DNA of 64,000 nucleotides from Agrobacterium fabrum str. C58 (GTDB lineage Bacteria; Pseudomonadota; Alphaproteobacteria; Rhizobiales; Rhizobiaceae), in the NCBI RefSeq assembly GCF_000092025.1, contig NC_003064.2, forward strand, positions 186,001-250,000, written 5' to 3'. Made by a program: the position numbers and the translations under genes. Under the pieces are notes generated by a model. The model did no database searches, was not told where the DNA came from, and worked only from the letters and a program-made list of their open reading frames with translations. Positions 28,212-36,560 of the stretch are shown one piece after another. Numbering within the stretch: the first letter of the stretch is position 1; each line of letters starts with the position of its first letter.

Positions 28212-29417
28212 TTGAACGAACGACTTCGGATCGAAAACCTCTACAAGGTTTTTTCGGATAGACCGGAAAAGGCTATGGACCTCTTGAAGGCGGGAGCCGG
28301 AAAAGAGCAGGTCCTGGCCGAGACCATGGCCGTTGTGGGGCTGAACGACGTGTCACTGAGCGTGCCAGCAGGCGCGATGTACATGATCATGGGGCTTTCC
28401 GGCTCGGGCAAGTCCACCCTGGCGCGCTGCATCAACCGCCTCAACGAGCCCACTGCCGGCAAAATCCTGCTTGACGGACGTGATATCGTGCCGCTGAAAC
28501 CGGCCGAGTTGCGCGACATCCGCCGACGCCGCGTTTCCATGGTTTTCCAGCATTTTGCTCTGCTGCCGAACAAGACGGTAATCGAAAACGCCGAATTCGG
28601 CCTGAAGATGCGCGGCGTGCCGCTCCAGCAGCGTCGCGAGCGGGCTGAGGAAATCCTGTCCATCGTCGGACTTGCCAAATGGGCCAAGCATTATCCGCAT
28701 GAACTTTCCGGTGGCATGCGGCAGCGTGTTGGCCTTGCGCGGGCGCTCGCCACTGACGCGGATCTCTTGATCATGGACGAGGCGTTCAGCGCGCTCGATC
28801 CGTTGATCCGTTCCGAAATGCAGGATGAGTTGCTGCGTCTGCAGCGAACCCTCAACAAGACCATCGTCTTCATCACCCACGATTTCCAGGAGGCCCTCAA
28901 GCTCGGCACACGGATCGCGATCATGAAAGACGGTGCCGTGGTCCGCGAAGGCACGCCACAGGCGATCGTCGCCGATCCGCGCAATGACTATGTGAGCGCT
29001 TTCACGCGCGATATTGACCGCTCGCGGGTTTTTGAAGCTCGGGCCGTGATGCAGCACTGCGAGGCGCTCGGTCGCTCTGGCGAAATCCAGATTGTGGGGC
29101 AGACAGCCGGCAAGACGAAAAGGGCAGGCTTCGCGCTCGACCCCTCGGGCCGCGTCGTCGGCTTGCTCGATCAAGCCGCTCTATTGCAACTCGATTCCGG
29201 GTCATCCTGCGAAAGCCTGATGTCGCGCGATTTTGTCAAGATACGGGAAAATACGAAGTTGATCGATGCTGCCCGCATGAACCGGCCGCAGCAGCCGATG
29301 GCCGTTGTCGATGAGGACGATCGGTTTGTCGGCCTGCTCGAGTCTGACCAGATCCTCGCCTGTATCGCTTCTTCTTCCTCCCCGGCCGCGTCAGCGCATG
29401 GTGAAAAAAATGTTTGA
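28212..29417 (+). CDS. Glycine betaine/proline ABC transporter ATPase (ProV-like)
   Basis: 401 residues, TTG start at 28212 after GGGAG. Walker A is GLSGSGKST, the signature LSGGMRQRVGLARA, Walker B LLIMDEAFSALD and the H-loop ITHD. The early segment ENLYKVFSDRPEKAMDLL and the C-terminal pair of CBS-like repeats (FAIDPSGRVVGLLD-type and DDRFVGLLES) are typical of ProV/OpuAA/ChoV ATPases, where the CBS part senses ionic strength. It is followed by ProW- and ProX-type genes and completes an importer for quaternary ammonium osmolytes or proline betaine. Choice among glycine betaine, choline and proline cannot be made from the ATPase. Confidence 0.92.
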   Translation: MNERLRIENLYKVFSDRPEKAMDLLKAGAGKEQVLAETMAVVGLNDVSLSVPAGAMYMIMGLSGSGKSTLARCINRLNEPTAGKILLDGRDIVPLKPAELRDIRRRRVSMVFQHFALLPNKTVIENAEFGLKMRGVPLQQRRERAEEILSIVGLAKWAKHYPHELSGGMRQRVGLARALATDADLLIMDEAFSALDPLIRSEMQDELLRLQRTLNKTIVFITHDFQEALKLGTRIAIMKDGAVVREGTPQAIVADPRNDYVSAFTRDIDRSRVFEARAVMQHCEALGRSGEIQIVGQTAGKTKRAGFALDPSGRVVGLLDQAALLQLDSGSSCESLMSRDFVKIRENTKLIDAARMNRPQQPMAVVDEDDRFVGLLESDQILACIASSSSPAASAHGEKNV

Positions 29418-30333
29418 TGCCAACGATCTTGCCGTCTTTCCGATCGATGCCTGGATTGCCGATGGCGTCCAGTGGATCGCTCTTAATCTTCGCCCTTTGT
29501 TTGTTGCCATCAAGTGGCCGATCGAAAACCTGTTGGCGTTCAACGACCACATTCTGCATGCCATCCCGTTCCCGATCTTCCTGGTCCTGTCGTTTTTGAT
29601 CGCCTATCGCCTAGCCTCGCTCGGCATCGCCATTTTTACCGCGATCTCTTTCGTCGTCATCGCGTCGCTTGGGGTTTGGGATGAATCGATGACAACGCTG
29701 TCGCTGATAAGCACCGCAATCGTCATATCGACAGTGATCGGCATTCCGGTCGGCATATGGTGCGCGATCAACAACAGCGTATGGCAGGTCGTCCGGCCAG
29801 TCTTGGATATCATGCAGACCACGCCAACCTTCGTTTATCTCGTGCCTGTTGTCATGCTGTTCGGTGTTGGTACGGTGCCCGGCGAAGTGGCCGTCGTGAT
29901 TGCCGCTGCGCCGCCGCTCATCCGGTTCACCAATCTCGGTATTCGCATGGTGGAGACGGAAATGGTTGAAGCAGGTCTCGCCTTCGGTGCCGACCGGCGC
30001 CAACTCCTCTGGGAAATCCAGTTTCCGCTGGCTATCCCGACGATTCTTGGTGGCCTTAACCAGACGGTTCTGACGGCGATGGTCATGTCTGTCGTGGTGG
30101 CGATGATCGGAGCCGAAGGGCTCGGGCTTGTCGTGTTGCAGGGGCTTGGGCGTCTTGATGTGGGTCGAGCGGCTGTTGGCGGTATCGCAATTATTCTTCT
30201 TGCCATGATCCTCGACCGGATCACGCAAAAGCTCGCCATGCCCGCGACGTCAAAGGCGAAGCGTTCGTTTCGGACGACGCTCAGCACGGTTCTGATGGGA
30301 GCCCGCTCGAAACCTTCGGCCGGAACTGCCTGA
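29410..30333 (+). CDS. Glycine betaine/proline ABC transporter permease (ProW-like)
   Basis: 307 residues from the ATG at 29410, which overlaps the end of the ATPase gene by eight bases; the ATG at 29398 is an alternative. An N-terminal segment precedes about six membrane helices. The EAA-type coupling loop lies in EMVEAGLAFGADRRQLLWEI, and IGAEGLGLVV is the conserved ProW segment. It forms the membrane channel with the ATPase before it and the binding protein after it. Confidence 0.92.
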   Translation: MFDANDLAVFPIDAWIADGVQWIALNLRPLFVAIKWPIENLLAFNDHILHAIPFPIFLVLSFLIAYRLASLGIAIFTAISFVVIASLGVWDESMTTLSLISTAIVISTVIGIPVGIWCAINNSVWQVVRPVLDIMQTTPTFVYLVPVVMLFGVGTVPGEVAVVIAAAPPLIRFTNLGIRMVETEMVEAGLAFGADRRQLLWEIQFPLAIPTILGGLNQTVLTAMVMSVVVAMIGAEGLGLVVLQGLGRLDVGRAAVGGIAIILLAMILDRITQKLAMPATSKAKRSFRTTLSTVLMGARSKPSAGTA

Positions 30334-30480
30334 GCTGCTCGGCTTCCCATGGAAAGCGCGGCACCATTCCTGAAATCCATGTGACTGAAAATCCACCTAG
30401 TCCGCCTACCGGCCTGAAACCGAAGGGTAAGGCGAAAATGCGCCCCTTCAGACGTCAAACTAAAACATATAGAGGGAACT

Positions 30481-31518
30481 ATGACACTGAATTTCAAATC
30501 ATTCGCCTTGCTGGCCTCGACAATCGTCGCAGCCTCTCTTCCAGTCTTGTCGTCCGCTTCTGCCGCGGAACTGCCAGGTGATGGCAAAACCATTCGCTTT
30601 GCGCAGTCAGACAGTCTCGGCGCCAACTATGTCGTCGCCAAGATCGTGACCAAGGGCTTTGAAGCGCTTGGCTACAAAGTTAAGCTCAGCACGGTCAACA
30701 CGACCTTGTTTTTCCAGGCCGTGGCCCAGGGAGATCTCGATATCGCGACCGACATCAATTTCCCTCAGCGCGAGCCCGGTTTCCGCAAGGTGGCCGACAA
30801 GGCGGACATGATCGGCAAGGGCCTGATCGAGGGCGGTGGCATCAACGGCTACCTGATCGATAAAAAAACGGCCGATGCCTACAACATAAAGACACTCGAC
30901 CAGATGAAAGATCCCAAGATAGCAGCACTGTTCGGAACGGATGGTAAGGCTGATCTCATCAACTGCGATCCCGGCTGGAGCTGCGGCGACGTGGTCGAAT
31001 ACCAGCTCGATAAGTTCGGCCTCAAGGATACGGTGAAGTCTGTTCGCGGTAAGTACGAAGCCTTGATGGTCGAGGCCGTCGCCCGCGCGAAACGAGGCGA
31101 ACCGGTATTTTTCTATGCCTGGAGCCCCTCTTGGATGAACAAGGCGCTGCAGCCAGGCAAGGATGTCGTATGGTTGCCGACACCGTTCGATGCGCTTCCG
31201 CCAAGTGTACCAAGCTCGGGAACGAACGCTGTTGCGAACGTCGAGGGTTGCGCTGGCGCTGCAAATCCGTGCCGCATGGCAATGGCTGCCTGGAATTGGA
31301 CGGCGGTCGGCAATAAAGAATTCCTGAAAGAGAACCCGGAAGTGAAGTCCTTCGTCGAAAACATGTCTTTCCCTCTGTCGACATGGTCGAGCTGGGAGCA
31401 GGCGATTAGCCAGAAGGGCGGCAGTGACGCAACGGTTCGTGGCCTTTCGGATGCGTGGCTGAGTGAGAACAAGGCTCTGCTTGACGGTTGGATTACGGCG
31501 GCCAAATCCGCGAATTAA
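30481..31518 (+). CDS. Glycine betaine/proline-binding periplasmic protein (ProX-like)
   Basis: 345 residues with a cleavable signal peptide ending near ASAAE and AGAGGGA before the ATG. The mature part has the ProX pattern: RFAQSDSLGANYVVAKIV, then DIATDINFPQREPGF and LINCDPGWSCGDVVEYQLDKFGL, with tryptophans that form the aromatic cage for quaternary ammonium groups (PGWSCG, AWSPSWMN). The two cysteine pairs suggest disulfides. The gene is last in the operon and is followed by a strong terminator. Confidence 0.93.
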   Translation: MTLNFKSFALLASTIVAASLPVLSSASAAELPGDGKTIRFAQSDSLGANYVVAKIVTKGFEALGYKVKLSTVNTTLFFQAVAQGDLDIATDINFPQREPGFRKVADKADMIGKGLIEGGGINGYLIDKKTADAYNIKTLDQMKDPKIAALFGTDGKADLINCDPGWSCGDVVEYQLDKFGLKDTVKSVRGKYEALMVEAVARAKRGEPVFFYAWSPSWMNKALQPGKDVVWLPTPFDALPPSVPSSGTNAVANVEGCAGAANPCRMAMAAWNWTAVGNKEFLKENPEVKSFVENMSFPLSTWSSWEQAISQKGGSDATVRGLSDAWLSENKALLDGWITAAKSAN

Positions 31519-31554
31519 ACCTAAGCCGATTGAGTTACTATACCAAGTATGAAT

Positions 31555-31588
31555 GGCGGAGGTGCGCCGGAACCTCCGCCGTTTTTCT
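31555..31588 (+). terminator. Rho-independent terminator of the ProVWX-type operon
   Basis: GGCGGAGGT (31555-31563) pairs perfectly with ACCTCCGCC (31572-31580), and GTTTTTCTT follows directly. It lies 37 bases after the binding-protein gene. Confidence 0.92.
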
Positions 31589-32040
31589 TGAGTTTTCCAA
31601 TTATCAGATGAAAGCGCAGAGTTTTCTGCGGATTAAGATGGTCCTGGCTGTATTGCACGCACCAGGTGGTGTTGCAGGTTTTTGCCTTTCAACCGATATC
31701 GGCGGACAGGCAGGTGCCTCGCATCGTCGCACAGCGGGCGGTTCCTGCCCATCGGCGAAGCTTTCTTCTGAAAACTGTTACGTCCTGCATGACTGTAGGG
31801 TGATGCAATGGGGCACCCAGACGCGCCAACCCTACACAGGGCCGCCCGGATTTCGCAAAATACGGTTAGCATTATTTCCGGTCAGCCGAGTATACCGAAC
31901 CTCCCGACGGGCGCCATCTCGTAACGAAAAGACGGATCGTCCATCCGCTGCATCATTACGGTTTTCGCATCGACAAGGCGGCAATGTCGCTTGAAATGGT
32001 GTTGATCGCCGATACCACACTGGCATGCGAGGAGTTGACA
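31589..32040. other. Gap between two converging terminators
   Basis: About 450 bases bounded by a rightward and a leftward terminator. No gene is supported. A rightward frame after 31873 (with RSAEYTEPPDGRHLVTKR and HPLHHYGFRIDKAAMSL) has plausible residue choice but runs antisense through the leftward terminator and has no start signal; it may be a relic. Confidence 0.4.
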
Positions 32041-32042
32041 TC

Positions 32043-32066
32043 AAAAGTGCGGGCTTTCGCCCGCAC
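32043..32066 (-). terminator. Rho-independent terminator of the leftward catabolic operon
   Basis: Read leftward, GTGCGGGC, a GAAA loop and GCCCGCAC form a perfect 8-bp stem followed by TTTTGA. It ends the transcript that runs left from the flavin reductase gene at 39065. Confidence 0.9.
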
Positions 32067-32102
32067 CGGAAATCCAGCTTTAATAGCCGCAGGCGACCGA
32101 GG

Positions 32103-32222
32103 TCAGAGTTTCGCGGCGATGGCTCCGGCTACATCCGACGTAGACGCGGTACCGCCCTGATCGTTAGGCTTCGTCGGAAACAGCATCCCGCCATTCTCCA
32201 CCGACATAGGCTTTCTCGATAA
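32103..32222 (-). pseudogene. C-terminal remnant of an isocitrate/isopropylmalate dehydrogenase-like gene
   Basis: Leftward, a frame ends in NDQGGTASTSDVAGAIAAKL and stops at 32103-32105, 37 bases before the terminator. The pattern D-x-GGTA-T-(S/D)-V resembles the C-terminus of isocitrate/isopropylmalate/tartrate dehydrogenases. No upstream body of that enzyme is present; instead the same DNA overlaps, in another frame, the start of an aldehyde dehydrogenase. The limit at 32222 is approximate. Confidence 0.5.
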
Positions 32223-32256
32223 AAAGCGAAGGGTCTTTCAAACCGTGCCTGGTCAT
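32164..32256 (-). pseudogene. Aldehyde dehydrogenase N-terminal remnant
   Basis: The ATG at 32256 has AAAGGAC upstream and begins a 30-residue frame containing LKDPSLFIEKAYVGGEWRD, the usual start of succinate-semialdehyde-type dehydrogenases, before it stops at 32164. The rest of the enzyme is missing, so the gene was cut and joined to an unrelated 3' end. It is 18 bases after the 2-hydroxyacid dehydrogenase gene and would be translated as a short peptide. Confidence 0.65.
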
Positions 32257-32274
32257 GGTCGTCCTTTAAAGTGT

Positions 32275-33201
32275 TCAGTAAAGAGAGTTGCGGTCGACGA
32301 GGCCGACCATCGTCTTGCCCGCGCGGTGACGGCGGATGTTGTCGATGATGGCATCGACCGCCGTATCCGGCTGGGTCATGCTGGCGGTATGAGGCGTGAG
32401 GAAGATCTTCTCGTTTCTCCAGAACGGATGCCCCGGCTCCAAAGGCTCGGGCTCGGTGACATCAAGGATCGCGCGTGAGAGTTGCCCCGTTGCCAGGGCG
32501 GCGAGAAGGTCGTTGTGGACAAGGTGCTGGCCGCGTCCGCAGTTGATGAGGGCGGCACCCTTCGGAAGCTTCGAAAACAGCGCATCGTTCAACATGCCGC
32601 GCGTCTCCGGTGTCAACGGCAAAAGGCAGACGAGGATGTCGCATTGCGGCAGGAAGGCGTTCAGCCCGTCTTCTCCGTGATAACAAGTAACGCCTTCGAT
32701 CGTCTTTTCGCTGCGGCTCCAGGCGCTGAGCGTAAACCCGAACGGCCACAGTCTGGCAATGGCCGCCTGGGCAAGCATGCCGGCGCCCAGAAAACCCACC
32801 CGCAGGCGGGAGGACGGATGAAAACGCTTCAGCTTCCAGACCTCAGCCCGTTGCTGACCGACATAATCCAGAAAATGCCGGTGCAGCAGCATGACGGAAA
32901 GCGAGACATATTCCGCCATCCCCTCGGCAATGCCGGGTTCAATCATGCGCACCAACGGTAAGTCTTGCGGAATGTCGCCGAGATCGAACTGATCGACGCC
33001 GGCGCCCAGCGAAAAAAGAACTTCCAGATTGCTGTAGCGCTGCAGCATGCCCGCCGGCGGATGCCAGACGGCAAGGAAACGCACAGCATCCGGTGCGATT
33101 GCATCCGGACGATACTCGAACGGGATTTCTGGCGCCCTTTCGGCAAACAACTGAGCCCATTCGGCGCCGCGCTCGGGATCTGCGTGATATAGGAGGGTCA
33201 T
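32275..33201 (-). CDS. D-2-hydroxyacid dehydrogenase (GhrA-like glyoxylate/hydroxypyruvate reductase)
   Basis: 308 residues, ATG after AAGG. The NAD loop is GFLGAGMLAQAA, and the catalytic residues lie in NCGRGQHL (Arg), DVTEPEPL (Glu) and TPHTAS (His). The short N-terminal domain and PFGFTLSAWSRS place it with the GhrA branch rather than lactate or phosphoglycerate dehydrogenases. As the last intact gene of the 32-39 kb operon it may reduce a glyoxylate-like end product of the pathway. Confidence 0.9.
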   Translation of the reverse strand: MTLLYHADPERGAEWAQLFAERAPEIPFEYRPDAIAPDAVRFLAVWHPPAGMLQRYSNLEVLFSLGAGVDQFDLGDIPQDLPLVRMIEPGIAEGMAEYVSLSVMLLHRHFLDYVGQQRAEVWKLKRFHPSSRLRVGFLGAGMLAQAAIARLWPFGFTLSAWSRSEKTIEGVTCYHGEDGLNAFLPQCDILVCLLPLTPETRGMLNDALFSKLPKGAALINCGRGQHLVHNDLLAALATGQLSRAILDVTEPEPLEPGHPFWRNEKIFLTPHTASMTQPDTAVDAIIDNIRRHRAGKTMVGLVDRNSLY

Positions 33202-33275
33202 CTAATGGGCCTTGAGGCTGTCTCGCCGACCCCTTCAAGGGGCCGGCTAGTATGTCGCAGGGACGCTTGTCGAGA

Positions 33276-33875
33276 TCAGGATGCCTTGGCGGCGGCATCC
33301 TTCGCCATTTCTTCCATGTCCTGGAAACGGTCCGAAATACGCGGATGCGCGCGCGAGCCGTCACTGGCACCGATCGCGACGAGGATTTCGTCGGGAGCGG
33401 GCGCATCGACCATCTGGAAGGTGGCTGTAAGAAAATGCGAGCGCTTGCCGGTCTCGCTCTTGTGGATCATCGGCAGCGAAACGAGTGCACCCGGTGCGGT
33501 GCGGATATTGGTAAAGCTCAAAAAGGCCGTGCCATTCACCGCCTCGCGGAACATGTTGCCGAACCGCAGCGTATGGATCAGGCCGGATGCGTGCTCGATC
33601 TCGCCATTGACGCCGACGACGGCGGCCTTGCCGTAGGCTTCCACCTGATCGGCGGACATCAGCGCGGTCAGGCGGTCCGTCAGTTCGCGACCGAGCGGAG
33701 GGGCAAGCGAGAGGATTTCAGGGCGCAGGTTCTCGACCCAGCCACGGCCAGCCCAGGGATTGCGCAACACTGCTGCGACGACGACCGAGCGGATCGGCCT
33801 GTCGGCTGCCTTCCCGCCCTCGATCAGCGTTTCTTCCACGAAGGTTGCATATTTGCGGACATTGAGTTCGACCAT
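33276..33875 (-). CDS. PF06684 (amino acid synthesis/DUF1185) family protein
   Basis: 199 residues from the ATG at 33875, nine bases after AAGGA; the ATG at 33884 is too close to that site. The pattern VRKYATFVEETLIEGG, VAAVLRNPWAG near residue 36 and GEIEHASGLIHTLRFGNMFRE matches this family, whose structures show a variant chorismate-mutase-like fold and whose biochemical role is not settled. It is encoded in an operon with a luciferase-like monooxygenase, a carboxymuconolactone-decarboxylase-like protein and an aldehyde dehydrogenase, so here a catabolic enzyme role is more likely than biosynthesis. Confidence 0.8.
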   Translation of the reverse strand: MVELNVRKYATFVEETLIEGGKAADRPIRSVVVAAVLRNPWAGRGWVENLRPEILSLAPPLGRELTDRLTALMSADQVEAYGKAAVVGVNGEIEHASGLIHTLRFGNMFREAVNGTAFLSFTNIRTAPGALVSLPMIHKSETGKRSHFLTATFQMVDAPAPDEILVAIGASDGSRAHPRISDRFQDMEEMAKDAAAKAS

Positions 33876-33945
33876 CTCGGTCATTCCTTTGTTAGATGTT
33901 GGGCAGGGATGGCAAGCCAGGTTGCGGTGGTGACTGCACTTCGGT

Positions 33946-34260
33946 TCACCGCAGCGGCGAAAAATCGGTTGGTAGCAGGATGCGGTTTTCTGAGCTTTCG
34001 ATCAGGACCGAGAGCCGCGGGATGAAGGCCTGCCAGCGCTGATCCTCCGCCAGCTTGCCGCGGCGTTCTGCTCGATCGTCGAGGCTTGCATAACCCCACA
34101 TGTGGATCACTTGGCTGAGCGGACCGATATCCGTGACGAAATAGCCGATAAGGTTACCGAGGATCGGCGCCTGAATGGCGATACCTTCCTCGCGCACGAG
34201 TTTCAGATATTCCTGCATCTTGCCGCCACGAATGCGATAGATGCGCTCCTCGACGATCAT
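33946..34260 (-). CDS. NIPSNAP-family small protein
   Basis: 104 residues from the ATG at 34260, which overlaps the stop of the preceding gene as ATGA. The protein is a ferredoxin-like alpha+beta fold, with the start IVEERIYRIRGGKMQEYLKL and the segment QVIHMWGYASLDDRAERR typical of NIPSNAP proteins, which occur in many degradation operons and may act as isomerases or monooxygenase-like enzymes. Translation is coupled to the gene before it. Confidence 0.85.
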   Translation of the reverse strand: MIVEERIYRIRGGKMQEYLKLVREEGIAIQAPILGNLIGYFVTDIGPLSQVIHMWGYASLDDRAERRGKLAEDQRWQAFIPRLSVLIESSENRILLPTDFSPLR

Positions 34261-34646
34261 GCCTGAGCTTCCTTCTGCATTTCCGCGCGCACTTCCTGAG
34301 CGGCGCGAAAGGCTTCGACGCCGGCCGGAATGCCGCAATAGACCGCGATCTGGGTGAGCGCTGCGCGCAGTTCCGCCTCGGTCAGACCGTTGCGAAGGGC
34401 GCCGCGGAAATGGATGCGGAATTCATGCATGCGCCCAAGCGCGGCCAACATGCCGAGATTGAGCAGGCTGCGCTGCTTCAGGTCGAGAGCATCATCCGTC
34501 CAGGCCATGCCCCAGCAATATTCGTTGAGAATGTCCTGGAAAGGCCGCGAGAAGTCGTCGGCCTTTTCTAGCGCGCGGTCGACGTAGCTGTCGCCGAGAA
34601 CCTTACGACGAACGGCTTCGCCTGCCTGCTGCAGGGGCTTATCCAT
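34257..34646 (-). CDS. Carboxymuconolactone decarboxylase-family protein
   Basis: 129 residues, all helical, with the family pattern VDRALEKADDFSRPFQDILNEY, RSLLNLGMLAALGR and LTQIAVYCGIPAG. It lacks the CxxC of AhpD peroxidases, so decarboxylase or isomerase chemistry fits better. The start overlaps the alpha/beta hydrolase gene by eight bases and has GAGGAAAGC upstream. With the neighbouring hydrolase it mimics the PcaC/PcaD pair of the beta-ketoadipate pathway, although the substrate is likely different. Confidence 0.9.
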   Translation of the reverse strand: MDKPLQQAGEAVRRKVLGDSYVDRALEKADDFSRPFQDILNEYCWGMAWTDDALDLKQRSLLNLGMLAALGRMHEFRIHFRGALRNGLTEAELRAALTQIAVYCGIPAGVEAFRAAQEVRAEMQKEAQA

Positions 34647-35451
34647 GAGCTTTCCTCGTTTTGTTCAGAAAATCACGCATGATGGACGCAACGAGTTCGG
34701 GCGCTTCCGTCAGGATCGAATGACGCAGACCCGGAAGGATCCTGAGCATAGAGTTCGCGATCTTGCTATGGAGGAAGCCGGCCATGCGCGGATTGGAGCC
34801 GCTATCGTCTTCGCCGGTTGCGATCAGCGTCGGCACGCCAATCTGCGATAATTCCTCGCCAAGGTCTGTTTCCGCAAGCACCCGATAGGCGGCGGCGTAA
34901 CAATCCGGGTCGTTTTCGGCATTTCGCGCCCGCAGGCGGGCGATCTTGTCGGGATTGTTTTGCTGGAACTCTTCGGTCAGCCAGCGCGATAGTGATGCGT
35001 CGTAGTGAGAACCGGGTTCGCCTGCCGTCAATGCCGCAAGACGGCCTGCCACGCGGTCCTTTTCCTCCTGTGTGCGACCGGCGACGGTCGACAGCAGGAT
35101 AAGGTGGTCGACGCGCTCCTGATGGGTCAGCGCCAGTTTCTGGGCAATGAGGCCGCCGAGAGAAAAGCCGGCAAGCGAGAAGGTTTTGAACCCCACATGG
35201 TTGGCGAGCGCAATCACCTCCCGCACGAAGTCCTCGATTTCGTAGCGACCCTTGATGCGAGACGATGCGCCATGGCCGCGCAGGTCGAAGGTCAAGATCG
35301 TGAAGTCGTTCTTCAATGGGTCCACCACACCGTCCCACGCCTCCTTATAGGAGCCGACACCGTGAATGCAGATGAGCGGCCTGCTACCTTCGCCATCGAG
35401 CCGGTAGGCGAGTTGCACCTCGCCTACTTTCAAAGTTCCAACGTAGCCCAT
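34639..35451 (-). CDS. Alpha/beta hydrolase (enol-lactonase-like)
   Basis: 270 residues from the ATG at 35451, two bases after the stop of the monooxygenase gene; the longer frame from 35583 overlaps that gene and is not the start. Motifs are CIHGVGSYKEAWD (oxyanion loop), the nucleophile in AGFSLGG, aspartate in ATGEDDSG and histidine in GLRHSILTEAP. It resembles PcaD-like lactonases and is followed by a CMD-family gene, as in PcaD-PcaC. Confidence 0.9.
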   Translation of the reverse strand: MGYVGTLKVGEVQLAYRLDGEGSRPLICIHGVGSYKEAWDGVVDPLKNDFTILTFDLRGHGASSRIKGRYEIEDFVREVIALANHVGFKTFSLAGFSLGGLIAQKLALTHQERVDHLILLSTVAGRTQEEKDRVAGRLAALTAGEPGSHYDASLSRWLTEEFQQNNPDKIARLRARNAENDPDCYAAAYRVLAETDLGEELSQIGVPTLIATGEDDSGSNPRMAGFLHSKIANSMLRILPGLRHSILTEAPELVASIMRDFLNKTRKAHG

Positions 35452-35453
35452 AG

Positions 35454-36530
35454 TCAGCCCACCGATGCCGTGCGCTTCATTTCCTTTTCGCGCGCAGCGA
35501 AAACCGGCATGACCTCGTCGATAAAGAGGCGGAGCGTCTGACGCTGTAACTCGAAGGGTTGATTGAAGGAAAGACCAAGGCAATATTGGTCAACGCCGGC
35601 CGCCTCGTAATCCATCAGCTTTTCGATGACCTCATCCGGCGTACCGAACATCAGGTTCTTGCGAATGCTTTCGGGGTTGTAGTTGTCCTTGTTGCGGACG
35701 AGTTCATATGGCACGGCCTCAGGGAAACCGTCTTTCACTGTGCCGATGTTCTGCATCAGGTTTTCGAAGGTGCGGCCATAGTCGATACTGTGACGGACCG
35801 GAATTTCCCAATCGTCCGCCTTTGCATAGACCGAGGTGCGTCGCTGCATCATGAAGCGTGGGCGTGGCACTTCCGGATGGTCGGAGATCGCTTTGCGGAA
35901 TTTCTCGGCCAGCACGTAGATTTCCGCGGCAGGTGACGAGAGTGGCGTCGACATAATATTGGCGCCGATGCTGACCGCCCAGTCGAACGTGCCCGGGTCG
36001 CGTGCCGCGACCCAGATCGGCGGCAGCTGTTTTTGCAGCGGCTTTGGCACGGCGGCAGTCTTCGGGAATTTCCAGTAATGGCCGTCATGGGCATAGTCGC
36101 CCTGCCAGAGCTTTTGGACCGCCGGCACAAGCTCCTTCATGTAGCCGACACCTTCCTGCTGCTGGATGCCCGGCAGCATACGGTCGAACTCGTATTGATA
36201 TGCGCCGCGGGCGATGCCGAATTCCAGGCGGCCACCGATCAGGTGGTCGCAGAAAGCGGATTCGCCGGCAAGCCGGATCGGATTCCAGTAGGCGGCAGCG
36301 AGCGTTCCCGTGCCGAGCCGGATACGGTCCGTGTGCTGGCCGAGCCAGACCAGCGTCTGGAACGGGTTCGGTGCGATCGTTGCTTCGATCGTATGGTGTT
36401 CCGAGGTCCATAGCGTCTCAAACCCGCCTTCGTCAGCCATCTTGGCGATCTCGAGCATGTTGTTCTTGACGGTGTGCATCGAGGCATCGGGCGATCCGCG
36501 CTCCATGCTAATGGCAACTGCAAATTTCAT
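35454..36530 (-). CDS. LLM-class FMN-dependent monooxygenase (bacterial luciferase-like)
   Basis: 358 residues, ATG after GGGAGACACAC. The luciferase-like TIM barrel is clear: FETLWTSEHHTIEATIAPNP near residue 37, RIRLGTGTLAAAYWNP, GRLEFGIARGAYQYEFDRM and WVAARDPGTFDWAV. Such enzymes need reduced FMN from a partner reductase; the first gene of this operon encodes a flavin reductase, giving a complete two-component monooxygenase. Likely reaction: oxygenation or ring/C-N cleavage of the operon's substrate, which is not known. Confidence 0.9.
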   Translation of the reverse strand: MKFAVAISMERGSPDASMHTVKNNMLEIAKMADEGGFETLWTSEHHTIEATIAPNPFQTLVWLGQHTDRIRLGTGTLAAAYWNPIRLAGESAFCDHLIGGRLEFGIARGAYQYEFDRMLPGIQQQEGVGYMKELVPAVQKLWQGDYAHDGHYWKFPKTAAVPKPLQKQLPPIWVAARDPGTFDWAVSIGANIMSTPLSSPAAEIYVLAEKFRKAISDHPEVPRPRFMMQRRTSVYAKADDWEIPVRHSIDYGRTFENLMQNIGTVKDGFPEAVPYELVRNKDNYNPESIRKNLMFGTPDEVIEKLMDYEAAGVDQYCLGLSFNQPFELQRQTLRLFIDEVMPVFAAREKEMKRTASVG

Positions 36531-36560
36531 GTGTGTCTCCCGAAATCTGTTCTGAATGAA

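Noticed and set aside
28353..29174. 273-residue leftward frame over the ProV-like gene
   Set aside because: Antisense of a complete ATPase.
28212..31518. Naming the importer specifically as choline (ChoXWV) or glycine betaine
   Set aside because: Gene order and the ProX-type binding protein favour a betaine/proline system, but ligand choice cannot be read from the sequence.
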